NCBI GenBank assembly: GCA_020047835.1
Contig: JAIFNJ010000206.1
Location: forward strand, 1 to 5,571
Source: Bacteroidota bacterium
GTDB lineage: Bacteria; Bacteroidota; Bacteroidia; Bacteroidales; SZUA-534
DNA: 5,571 nt
Reading direction: 5' to 3'
Under the pieces are notes generated by a model that saw nothing but the letters and a program-made list of their open reading frames with translations, searched no databases and was not told where the DNA came from. The translations under genes and the position numbers were made by a program. This document shows positions 1 to 5,571 of this stretch, in pieces. Within the stretch, counting starts at the first letter, position 1; each line of letters starts with the position of its first letter.

Positions 1-10
1 TTTTAAAACT

Positions 11-45
11 AATAAAAAAGGCCGCTCCAAACGAAGCAGCCTTTT
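11..45 (-). terminator. Intrinsic terminator of the exb operon
   Basis: Read on the minus strand, positions 45-33 pair with 28-16 to form a 13-bp stem closed by a four-base loop (29-32), followed by a run of U residues interrupted once. Two of the pairs (23/38 and 27/34) are C/A mismatches on the plus strand but G-U wobbles in minus-strand RNA, so the hairpin is clearly better in the minus direction. It begins about 18 bases after the stop codon of the second exbD and therefore marks the end of the exbB-exbD transcript. Confidence 0.9.
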
Positions 46-63
46 CAATAAATTAATTACCTA

Positions 64-534
64 CTATTTTTTTTCCTTTTTACGGGTAGAGTAGTTTATT
101 TTTAACGCACTCACACGGCGCAACTGTTGCTTAATATCAGTTACAATTCCCATTTTTGTGTTTTCATCTACTTTAAGTGAAATCGTCATAAATGGTCTTT
201 CAACTTCACTGATTTTTGAACGTTCTTCTTCAATAAAACCACCAATATCATTTACTTCGGCAAATTGATCATTCAACTGGATACGAGGTTCAGTACCCAT
301 ATTTTTGATAAATTGTTTTTTTGGTTCACCGACATAAATGTTACTTACCAATGATTTTTTTTCCAATTTTTTTATTTCGGTAGCCATTGGAGCTTTGATT
401 GCCACTTTAAGTTCTACCTCTTTAATGGAAGTACTCACCATAAAGAAAAACAATAACATAAAAACAATGTCGGGTAATGATGCCGTAGATACGGGAGGTA
501 ACTCCTTGCTGCTATCTTTTCTAAACTTTGCCAT
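64..534 (-). CDS. exbD: ExbD/TolR-family biopolymer transport protein (second ExbD)
   Basis: This 156-residue protein is a stator subunit of the ExbB-ExbD proton channel, which energises TonB at the inner membrane. The sequence shows a short basic cytoplasmic N-terminus and one membrane helix at about residues 20-36. Within that helix, Asp22 in LPDIVFMLLFFF is the expected proton-carrying acid of the family. A periplasmic domain follows, ending in a typical ExbD C-terminal segment (about 117-150, LKVDENTKMGIV onward). A very basic tail (RKKEKK) comes last. Length is close to the usual 130-160 residues. Two TAG stop codons stand in tandem (64-66 and 61-63). The start lies 2 bases after the stop of the preceding exbD, with an unusually strong Shine-Dalgarno site in front, so the two are surely co-transcribed. 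ExbD and TolR cannot be told apart by family alone; the absence of tol/pal genes nearby favours ExbD. Confidence 0.93.
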   Translation of the reverse strand: MAKFRKDSSKELPPVSTASLPDIVFMLLFFFMVSTSIKEVELKVAIKAPMATEIKKLEKKSLVSNIYVGEPKKQFIKNMGTEPRIQLNDQFAEVNDIGGFIEEERSKISEVERPFMTISLKVDENTKMGIVTDIKQQLRRVSALKINYSTRKKEKK

Positions 535-536
535 AA

Positions 537-1118
537 TTATTTTCCTCCTCCATAGTTTTTAGGTTCTGCTTCCGAAATCCTTTGAGGATAAACGTCTTTA
601 ACGGCTCCTTGCTTTTCTTCGTCCAAATCGTCAAACTTTCTTCCAAATTTCCGCAAGGCAAGTTCATTTCGCAGCTCATTATAAGCAGCTGCCAATTCAT
701 TTTGAGCCTGTATGTACATACCGTATGAAGTACCCCTGTCGTTCTGTAATGAAATTACTTGTTTTGATACCAATACAGTTCCCATTAAAGGAATATCTTG
801 TGCATCTTTCTCAGGTAAGTTAATATTATCCGCAGGGTTTTCAATAAACTCTTTAGCTTTATCTTTTAATTCGTTGATTTGCATTAATTGCCCTTCAACC
901 AGCAATTGATCGTTTCTATTAATCAAAACCACAAAAACATTGCGCTCTTTGATTTTTATATCATCATTGTTTTGCTGATCTGGAGGTACAGGAGGAGGCA
1001 ACATACGCACAAGACCGGAATCGGTATCCATGGTAGTTGTCACCAAGAAAAATATCAACAACATAAAAGCAATATCGGCCATTGATGCTGAAGGTATTTC
1101 AGGTGTTTTTTTTGCCAT
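537..1118 (-). CDS. exbD: ExbD/TolR-family biopolymer transport protein (first ExbD, extended periplasmic domain)
   Basis: This 193-residue protein is the first of two ExbD paralogues in the operon and should anchor the channel's periplasmic side. A short N-terminus (MAKKTPEIPS) leads into one membrane helix at about residues 13-29, with the family's acidic residue at Asp15 (MADIAFMLLIFFLV). Right after the helix comes a proline-rich hinge (residues 41-46, PPPVPP) and then the periplasmic domain. Residues 124-150 (SLQNDRGTSYGMYIQAQNEL and after) resemble a segment I recall from Bacteroidota ExbD proteins. A charged tail of about 35 residues ends in three glycines and a lysine. It is some 50 residues longer than E. 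coli ExbD (141). The start is 38 bases after the preceding gene, behind an A-rich leader without a Shine-Dalgarno site. Identity as ExbD-like is secure; its division of labour with the second copy is unknown. Confidence 0.92.
   Translation of the reverse strand: MAKKTPEIPSASMADIAFMLLIFFLVTTTMDTDSGLVRMLPPPVPPDQQNNDDIKIKERNVFVVLINRNDQLLVEGQLMQINELKDKAKEFIENPADNINLPEKDAQDIPLMGTVLVSKQVISLQNDRGTSYGMYIQAQNELAAAYNELRNELALRKFGRKFDDLDEEKQGAVKDVYPQRISEAEPKNYGGGK
544..551 (-). promoter_or_regulatory. Strong Shine-Dalgarno site for the second exbD
   Basis: The minus strand reads GGAGGAGG here, ending nine bases before the ATG of the downstream exbD. The site lies inside the upstream exbD, where the same bases encode its last three glycines. 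Other gene starts in the window have only A-rich leaders, as is usual in Bacteroidota, so this site stands out. It suggests that the second ExbD is made by reinitiation or coupled translation. Confidence 0.6.
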
Positions 1119-1156
1119 AATTACTTTTTTTATCTAATAATTTAAACTAACCTCAA

Positions 1157-1576
1157 TTATTTAAATGCACTCCTAATTTCAGAGTACAGCAATCCAACAA
1201 ATGAAAGGCCCGTTAAAATGTACATTAAAAATAACGAGGTATCAATTAGTTGTAATGTAGTACCTGTTAAATTAAATGCATCAACACCAAAAAAGGTAGG
1301 CATTTCACTCGAAGACATTAAGTATGAAATTAAAACCAACGCTCCGATTATTCCAAGTACCGTTAAACTATTAATCATTGCTTTTTTACTGCTAAACATA
1401 CCTAATATTGAAAAAATAAAAGTAGCTGCCATTGCAATAAAAGTGAGGATATAAGTAAAAACAATCATTGGGGCTTCGTTATAGTTTATAAAAAACAAAA
1501 CAGCCAACAACAGACTTATACCAAACAGGACATAAAATATAATGGCAACAATACGTATTGCTAAACTTTTTCCCAT
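1157..1576 (-). CDS. Four-helix membrane protein of unknown function in the exb operon
   Basis: I do not recognise a named family for this 139-residue protein. Four hydrophobic helices are plain, at about residues 7-30, 37-61, 69-88 and 112-132. Basic residues sit at the N-terminus (Lys3, Arg8), between helices 2 and 3 (SSKK, 62-65) and at the C-terminus (RSAFK). By the positive-inside rule both ends are cytoplasmic and the largest loop (about 89-111, with MPTFFGVDAFNLTG) faces the periplasm. There is no cleavable leader. It starts 6 bases after the exbB stop and ends 38 bases before the first exbD, so it sits inside the operon. From memory, a small membrane protein often occupies this position in Bacteroidota exb clusters. 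That makes an accessory or assembly role with ExbB/ExbD a reasonable inference, but nothing in the sequence proves it. Confidence 0.85.
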   Translation of the reverse strand: MGKSLAIRIVAIIFYVLFGISLLLAVLFFINYNEAPMIVFTYILTFIAMAATFIFSILGMFSSKKAMINSLTVLGIIGALVLISYLMSSSEMPTFFGVDAFNLTGTTLQLIDTSLFLMYILTGLSFVGLLYSEIRSAFK

Positions 1577-1582
1577 GGTATA

Positions 1583-2386
1583 TTATTTTTTAAGGTTGAA
1601 TTTATACAATATATCAATTAAAGATATGGAAGCATCTTCCATGTCATTGATAATACCATCAATTTTTGACACAAAGTAGTTATAGAATATCTGAAGTATC
1701 ATAGCTACAATCAAACCACCAATAGTTGTTATCAAAGCCACAGAGATACCACCAGCAACCAATGACGGGCTAATATCACCGGCTATTTTAATAGCGTCGA
1801 ACGCTTGAACCATCCCTACTACTGTTCCCAAGAAACCTAACATGGGGCCTAGTGCAATAAAAAGGGCAATCCAACTTAGGTTTTTCTCTAACAAGCCAGC
1901 TTGTACGCCACCATAAGAAACCACTGATTTTTCAACCATATCAATACCTTCATCATAACGATCAAGACCTTGGTAGAAAATGCTGGCTACCGGACCGCGG
2001 GTATTGCGGCATACTTCTTTAGCTGCTTCAACGCCATCTTTGTATAAGGCTGCTTCAACGTTTAAAAGGAGTTTTTTGGTATTGGTTGTACTAAAATTCA
2101 AATAAAGAATTCGTTCAATGGCAATAGCCAAACCAAAAATCAAACATAAGATAATGGTGGCCATAAAACCAGGACCCCCTTCAATAAACTTTTGTTTAAT
2201 AGCCTGATGAAATGACTGGCCTTCAATTTTTGCTTCTTCATCGGTTGTTGCAACAGGAGCTACTTCTGCTGCCTTTGCTGTCTCTACAGAAGTGGTTCCT
2301 GCAGCAGGATCTGTCTGTCCAAAAGTTACATTCGATGCAAATGTTAGCATCCCAATCACTGCGAATAATGTGAGTAGTTTTTTCAT
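1583..2386 (-). CDS. exbB: MotA/TolQ/ExbB-family proton channel protein with signal peptide
   Basis: This 267-residue protein is the pore-forming subunit of the ExbB-ExbD complex. Residues 1-23 form a signal peptide (MKKLLTLFAVIGMLTFASNV), followed by an Ala/Thr/Glu-rich periplasmic linker to about residue 56. Membrane helices lie at about 73-93, 171-192 and 213-237. The family signature is in helices 2 and 3: GPMLGFLGTVVGMV (180-193, with Thr188) and ALITTIGGLIVA (217-228, with Thr220/221). A large cytoplasmic loop spans about 95-170. I chose the ATG at 2386. The frame stays open to an ATG at 2533, but that 49-residue extension is a read-through of the tRNA-Ser gene and would hide the signal peptide. 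The leader is A-rich, with no Shine-Dalgarno site. It heads the operon with the four-helix protein and both exbD genes. Confidence 0.94.
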   Translation of the reverse strand: MKKLLTLFAVIGMLTFASNVTFGQTDPAAGTTSVETAKAAEVAPVATTDEEAKIEGQSFHQAIKQKFIEGGPGFMATIILCLIFGLAIAIERILYLNFSTTNTKKLLLNVEAALYKDGVEAAKEVCRNTRGPVASIFYQGLDRYDEGIDMVEKSVVSYGGVQAGLLEKNLSWIALFIALGPMLGFLGTVVGMVQAFDAIKIAGDISPSLVAGGISVALITTIGGLIVAMILQIFYNYFVSKIDGIINDMEDASISLIDILYKFNLKK

Positions 2387-2443
2387 TGCTTTGCTTTTTT
2401 TGTTATTTACATTATTAAATTTACAATTTATAATAGATAATCG

Positions 2444-2531
2444 CGGAGAAAAAGGGATTCGAACCCCCGATACCCTTGTGAGGTATACACACTTTCCAGG
2501 CGTGCGCCTTCGACCACTCGGCCATTTCTCC
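2444..2531 (-). tRNA. tRNA-Ser (anticodon GGA)
   Basis: The 88-base minus-strand sequence folds as a complete class II tRNA. It has a perfect 7-bp acceptor stem (GGAGAAA with TTTCTCC), a D-arm (GCC...GGC) and a 5-bp anticodon stem with loop CTGGAAA, giving anticodon GGA at 2497-2495. A long variable arm (ATACC paired with GGTAT) and a T-loop TTCGAAT follow. The long variable arm and the anticodon both indicate serine, reading UCC and UCU. The discriminator base is G at 2444, as usual for tRNA-Ser. The next bases are CGA, so the CCA end is not encoded and must be added by CCA-adding enzyme. The T-stem is GGGGG against CCCTT, with two G-U pairs next to the acceptor stem. The gene lies 57 bases before exbB on the same strand, with no terminator between. 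Confidence 0.97.
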
Positions 2532-2606
2532 AAAAAGAACTCTTTAAATCCACCTAATGAATTTTGGGCGGCAAATTACAAAAAAAATTAAAACCTAAAA
2601 CTTAAA

Positions 2607-3641
2607 TTATACATTAATTTCACCACGCATCGATTTAGTTAAAAAACCCTCTATTTCTTGCTTGCTTAATTTCTGACTCAAAAGGAACATCAGCTTGCAA
2701 ATAGCGGCTTCTGTTGTAATATCGTTTCCACTGATAACACCGGCTTCTATTAAGCCTAGGCTGGTTTCGTAAACGCCCATCTCAACACTTCCGGCACTGC
2801 ATTGGGTTACATTTAAAATCACAATTCCTTTATTTACAGCTTCTTTCAACTTTTCGATAAACCAAATTAAAGTTGGGGCATTACCCGAACCATAGCTTTC
2901 TAAAACCAGTCCTTTTAATCCTTTTATATTGATAATTGCATCCACCACTTCGGGTGTAATACCCGGAAAAAGTTTTAAGATGGCCACATTTCGTTCCAGT
3001 TCGTGATATACTTTAAGGTCGTGTTTAATTACCGGATAATGGATGGCCGAATAATTATAGGAAATATTGATACCGGCTTTTGCCAATTCGGGATAATTGT
3101 ACGATCGAAAGGCATCAAAGTAGTCAGCATTGTGTTTCCGGGTGCGGTTTCCACGGTATAATTTATTTTCAAAGAATATCGTAACTTCAGGAACTATGGG
3201 TTGGTTATTTTTTGATGCTGCGGCAATTTCAATGGCACTAATGAAATTTTCTTTACCATCGGTGCGTAGCGTACCTATGGGCAATTGAGCCCCTGTAAAA
3301 ACCACCGGTTTTCCCAAATTTTCGAGTAAAAAGCTCAGTGCTGAGGCTGAATAGGCCATGGTATCGGTACCGTGAAGAATAACAAAGCCATTGTATTTTT
3401 CGTAATTCCTCTCAATCAATTCCGCCAGATGAATCCAAATTTCAGGAGTAATGTTCGATGAATCAACCACTTCTTCAAATGTGATAGTGGTTAAATTGAA
3501 CCCAAACTTATTGAGTTCAGGAACTTGATGCATTACATGATCAAAGTCGAACGGAGCCAGCGAACCAGTTTCCGGATCGTTAATCATGCCAATGGTTCCC
3601 CCTGTATATATTATAAGTATCGATGTTCCTGAATTTGCCAT
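2607..3641 (-). CDS. ansA: Type I (cytosolic) L-asparaginase
   Basis: This enzyme hydrolyses L-asparagine to aspartate and ammonia. From the chosen start it has 344 residues, close to E. coli AnsA (338), and no signal peptide, so it should be cytosolic. The first catalytic motif is YTGGTIGM (12-19), carrying the nucleophilic Thr13. DSS lies at 60-62, and the second signature HGTDTM (90-95) supplies Thr92 and Asp93. The segment NVTQCSAGSV (277-286) matches the region that in E. coli AnsA holds the Cys of the allosteric asparagine site, so allosteric control is possible here. I preferred the ATG at 3641 because it places the first strand eight residues from the start, as in homologues. The frame also has an ATG at 3686, which would add 15 charged residues. 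Neither start has a Shine-Dalgarno site. Substrate preference cannot be proven from sequence. Confidence 0.92.
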   Translation of the reverse strand: MANSGTSILIIYTGGTIGMINDPETGSLAPFDFDHVMHQVPELNKFGFNLTTITFEEVVDSSNITPEIWIHLAELIERNYEKYNGFVILHGTDTMAYSASALSFLLENLGKPVVFTGAQLPIGTLRTDGKENFISAIEIAAASKNNQPIVPEVTIFFENKLYRGNRTRKHNADYFDAFRSYNYPELAKAGINISYNYSAIHYPVIKHDLKVYHELERNVAILKLFPGITPEVVDAIINIKGLKGLVLESYGSGNAPTLIWFIEKLKEAVNKGIVILNVTQCSAGSVEMGVYETSLGLIEAGVISGNDITTEAAICKLMFLLSQKLSKQEIEGFLTKSMRGEINV

Positions 3642-3710
3642 ATAAATACACTCGGTTAATTTTTCTTCTCGATTCTTCCAAAACATAAATCTAATACTTA
3701 GCTATTGAAG

Positions 3711-3744
3711 GTAGTGCCTGTCACAATAAAAGCAACAGGACTAC
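3711..3744. repeat. Imperfect palindrome between tatD and the asparaginase gene (possible REP-like hairpin)
   Basis: On the plus strand GTAGT (3711-3715) pairs with ACTAC (3740-3744) and CCTGT (3717-3721) with ACAGG (3735-3739). The base at 3716 is bulged and the loop is 3725-3731. Three further pairs nearer the loop (3722-3724 with 3732-3734) form only in minus-strand RNA, through two G-U wobbles, giving a 13-bp stem there. No U-run follows it on the minus strand, so it is not a standard terminator for tatD. GTAG at the foot and the core GTGCCTGTCAC recall REP palindromes mobilised by RAYT (Y1 tyrosine) transposases; that link is inference from memory. Confidence 0.5.
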
Positions 3745-3776
3745 TAGTGATTGAGTATACCTCTTTTTTCTTTGTA

Positions 3777-4547
3777 TTACAATTTAAAAACCCTTAACGC
3801 ATTATCAGTAGTTTGGGCTGCTATTTCCTCAATTGGCACTTGATATATGGATGCCAATTGTTCTGCAACCAGTTTTAAGTAACTGCTTTCATTGCGTTTT
3901 CCTCTAAAAGGAACGGGTGCAAGGTAAGGACTATCTGTTTCTAAAACAATATGATTTAATTCAACTTGTTTCAAAACATTAGTCAATTGCGAGTTTTTAA
4001 AGGTTACCACACCGCCTATACCCATCATAAATCCGATATTTTTTATTCGGTTAGCCTCTTCAAGGGTGCCTCCAAAGCAATGGAAGATTCCTTTCAAACT
4101 ATTGGTGACTAATGGTTCCAAAGCATCGCACACTTCGGTGAACGAGTTTCGGGTATGAATTACAATAGGCCAATTCATTTCGATGGCCCATTTAACTTGT
4201 GTGGTAAAAGCATCCAATTGTTCTTTGAAATGGGTTTTATCCCAATACAGATCAATGCCAATTTCTCCAATTCCATGAAACAAAGAACGTTGAGTAAGGT
4301 AATTTTCAATAATCGAAAGTTCCTTTTTATAATTACTGTCAACTGAAGTAGGATGTAATCCAATTAGCGGAAATAATACACCCGAGTTCTGCTCCGCCAT
4401 TAAAATCATTTCCTGATGGTGTTTGCTGTCAATAGCAGGAAGTACTATTTTAGTAACTCCTTCATTTATTGCCCGCTGTAACACTTCGTTTTTATCGGCA
4501 ATAAATTCTTCAGCATATAGATGAGCGTGTGTGTCAATGAATTCCAT
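3777..4547 (-). CDS. tatD: TatD-family metal-dependent hydrolase (DNase)
   Basis: This 256-residue protein has the full set of TatD motifs. HAH at residues 7-9 comes right after the start, and GLHP lies at 63-66. GEIGIDLYWD (94-103) contains the metal-bridging Glu95. IVIHTR has His131 and FHCFGG has His156. ETDSPYLAP (203-211) contributes Asp205, followed by RGKRNE (215-220), the usual TatD closing motif. Length matches the family's usual 250-265 residues. Members form a TIM barrel with a two-metal site and act as 3'-5' DNases, or in some cases on D-aminoacyl-tRNA. The protein is cytosolic and, despite the name, not part of the Tat translocon. It starts 24 bases after the dprA stop, so the two probably share a transcript. 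No key residue is missing. The exact in vivo substrate cannot be read from the sequence. Confidence 0.95.
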   Translation of the reverse strand: MEFIDTHAHLYAEEFIADKNEVLQRAINEGVTKIVLPAIDSKHHQEMILMAEQNSGVLFPLIGLHPTSVDSNYKKELSIIENYLTQRSLFHGIGEIGIDLYWDKTHFKEQLDAFTTQVKWAIEMNWPIVIHTRNSFTEVCDALEPLVTNSLKGIFHCFGGTLEEANRIKNIGFMMGIGGVVTFKNSQLTNVLKQVELNHIVLETDSPYLAPVPFRGKRNESSYLKLVAEQLASIYQVPIEEIAAQTTDNALRVFKL

Positions 4548-4571
4548 AATTGCTTGAATTAGCTTTAAAAG

Positions 4572-5571
4572 TTACATTTTATAAAATAACTTACCGGGCA
4601 TGCATTTAATGGCTCCGGCAAATTCAAGATTTAATAATAGGGCCGATACTTTTGGCATGGGTAGTTCCGATTGACGGCATATTTCATCAATGGTAATCGG
4701 TTTTATATCGGTAAATAAATTCATAACGGTTTTTTCCTCTTCGGTAAATTCAATAAAAAGCTCCCGTTGCACCGGTTTATTTTCTGTTTGCCAACCCATT
4801 TGATACTCCAAATCTTTAATGGAATCAATCAATGCTGCACGGTTTGTTTTTATTAAATTGTTGCAACCCGATGAATATTTGTCACCGGTGCGACCCGGTA
4901 AAGCAAATACATCGCGGTTATAGGACACCGCTAATTCGGCGGTAATTAAAGCACCACCGGTAACATTCGATTCTACTACAATAACGGCATCACTTAAACC
5001 GGCAATTATTCGGTTCCGGCGAACAAAATTATTTTTATCAGGAAAAGTCCCATGCATGAATTCGGTAATTAAGCCTCCCGTTTCAATCATTTCGGCCGCC
5101 GTTTTGCGGTGCTGTGCCGGATAAATGGTGTCGAGTCCATGTGCTAAAACCCCGATGGTTCCCAAACCATATTTTAATGCAGCTTTATGGGCGCTTATGT
5201 CAATTCCATAAGCTAAACCACTCACAATTATTGCTTCGTGACCCCTTTCTTTTAATGCTTCAATCAGCGTATTGCAAAAATCCTTACCATAACTGGTGGC
5301 ACTTCGGGTACCAACAATGGCCACATACTTTTTTTGAGTTTCAATGGGCTGACCTTTAGTAAATATTAGTAATGGAGCATCTTCGCATTGTTTTAAACGG
5401 GCTGGATATTCTTCTTCAAAAATCGTTGAAATCTGGATTTTATATTTTTGGGCAAACTCCAGTTCTTCATCGGCTTTTCGGAAGTAATCGGTACTTTTTA
5501 ATACGTCAACCAATTGGTTGCCAATACCGGGAATCTTTAACAGTTCCCCTTTTTTAAGATTAAAAACCCCC
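4572..5571 (-). CDS. dprA: DNA-processing protein DprA, 5' end beyond the window
   Basis: DprA (Smf) binds incoming single-stranded DNA and loads RecA during natural transformation; it is also present in many species not known to be competent. The frame stays open to the window edge, so the gene is cut at its 5' side; 332 complete codons are visible. Numbering from the codon at 5570, KIPGIGNQL (12-20) is a helix-hairpin-helix, which places the true start upstream. The TTG at 5513 is an internal Leu codon, not a start. The Rossmann-like DprA domain follows, with IVGTR (85-89), SGLAYGID (117-124), FVRRNRIIAGLS (182-193), GGALITAEL (205-213) and ALPGR (223-227). A winged-helix C-terminal domain runs from about 274 to 332. 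Compared with the roughly 370 residues usual in Bacteroidota, about 40 are missing. tatD follows 24 bases downstream. Confidence 0.95.
   Translation of the reverse strand, partial: GVFNLKKGELLKIPGIGNQLVDVLKSTDYFRKADEELEFAQKYKIQISTIFEEEYPARLKQCEDAPLLIFTKGQPIETQKKYVAIVGTRSATSYGKDFCNTLIEALKERGHEAIIVSGLAYGIDISAHKAALKYGLGTIGVLAHGLDTIYPAQHRKTAAEMIETGGLITEFMHGTFPDKNNFVRRNRIIAGLSDAVIVVESNVTGGALITAELAVSYNRDVFALPGRTGDKYSSGCNNLIKTNRAALIDSIKDLEYQMGWQTENKPVQRELFIEFTEEEKTVMNLFTDIKPITIDEICRQSELPMPKVSALLLNLEFAGAIKCMPGKLFYKM

Noticed and set aside
338..562. Plus-strand open frame with hydrophobic ends
   Set aside because: It lies entirely opposite the two exbD genes, and its hydrophobic stretches are a by-product of their codons. 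It has no family signature or ribosome site.
2387..2443. Possible separate promoter for exbB
   Set aside because: TAAATTTA resembles the -7 consensus, but no TTG element lies at a suitable distance upstream, and such matches are expected by chance in A/T-rich sequence.
2292..2591. Plus-strand open frame containing GEKGIRTPDT and similar
   Set aside because: This is a translation of the antisense strand of the tRNA-Ser gene joined to the antisense of the exbB leader. Such GIRTPD peptides are well-known annotation artefacts.
2532..2606. Possible promoter for the tRNA-Ser gene in the gap after the asparaginase gene
   Set aside because: The minus strand has an eight-T run followed by G and, 22 bases on, TAGGTGGA, which only half matches the Bacteroidota -7 consensus TAnnTTTG. 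TAATTTG is nearer in sequence but one base short. A promoter is likely in this gap, but I cannot place it.
3711..3770. Palindrome as a rho-independent terminator of tatD or of an opposite gene
   Set aside because: On the minus strand no U-run follows. On the plus strand the T-run lies about 19 bases beyond the stem and no plus-strand gene ends there.
4175..4363. Second minus-strand frame within tatD
   Set aside because: It is an out-of-frame shadow of tatD; the tatD frame has all catalytic motifs without interruption.

Overview
The window suggests a Bacteroidota chromosome, most likely of the Bacteroidales/Marinilabiliales type. The grounds are low G+C, A-rich leaders in place of Shine-Dalgarno sites before most genes, an ExbB carrying its own signal peptide, and the order dprA - tatD - ansA-type asparaginase - tRNA-Ser - exbB - small membrane protein - exbD - exbD. 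I recall this order from Bacteroidales genomes but could not check it by search. Every gene lies on the minus strand, so the window reads biologically from right to left. No stretch of 300 bases lacks a gene.

Right part (3777-5571): dprA is open at the window's right edge. Its coding frame runs through to base 5571 with no stop, so its start lies outside. It is followed after 24 bases by tatD. Both are intact, ordinary housekeeping genes.

Middle (2444-3776): a 90-base or longer gap, depending on the start chosen, holds an imperfect palindrome of unknown role. A cytosolic type I asparaginase gene follows, then a tRNA-Ser(GGA) gene with no visible terminator behind it.

Left part (1-2386): a compact proton-channel operon encodes ExbB with a cleavable leader, a four-helix membrane protein of unknown function, and two divergent ExbD proteins. 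It ends in a strong intrinsic terminator. ExbB and ExbD use the proton motive force to energise TonB-dependent outer-membrane transport. No tonB lies in the window, and the terminator ends this transcript right after the second exbD.

I see no phage, CRISPR, insertion sequence or defence system. The points most worth a second look are the unknown four-helix protein in the exb operon, the paired ExbD proteins, the hairpin between tatD and the asparaginase gene, and the tRNA placed directly before exbB. That tRNA also creates a false N-terminal extension of ExbB. I found no convincing evidence of a wholly new system.
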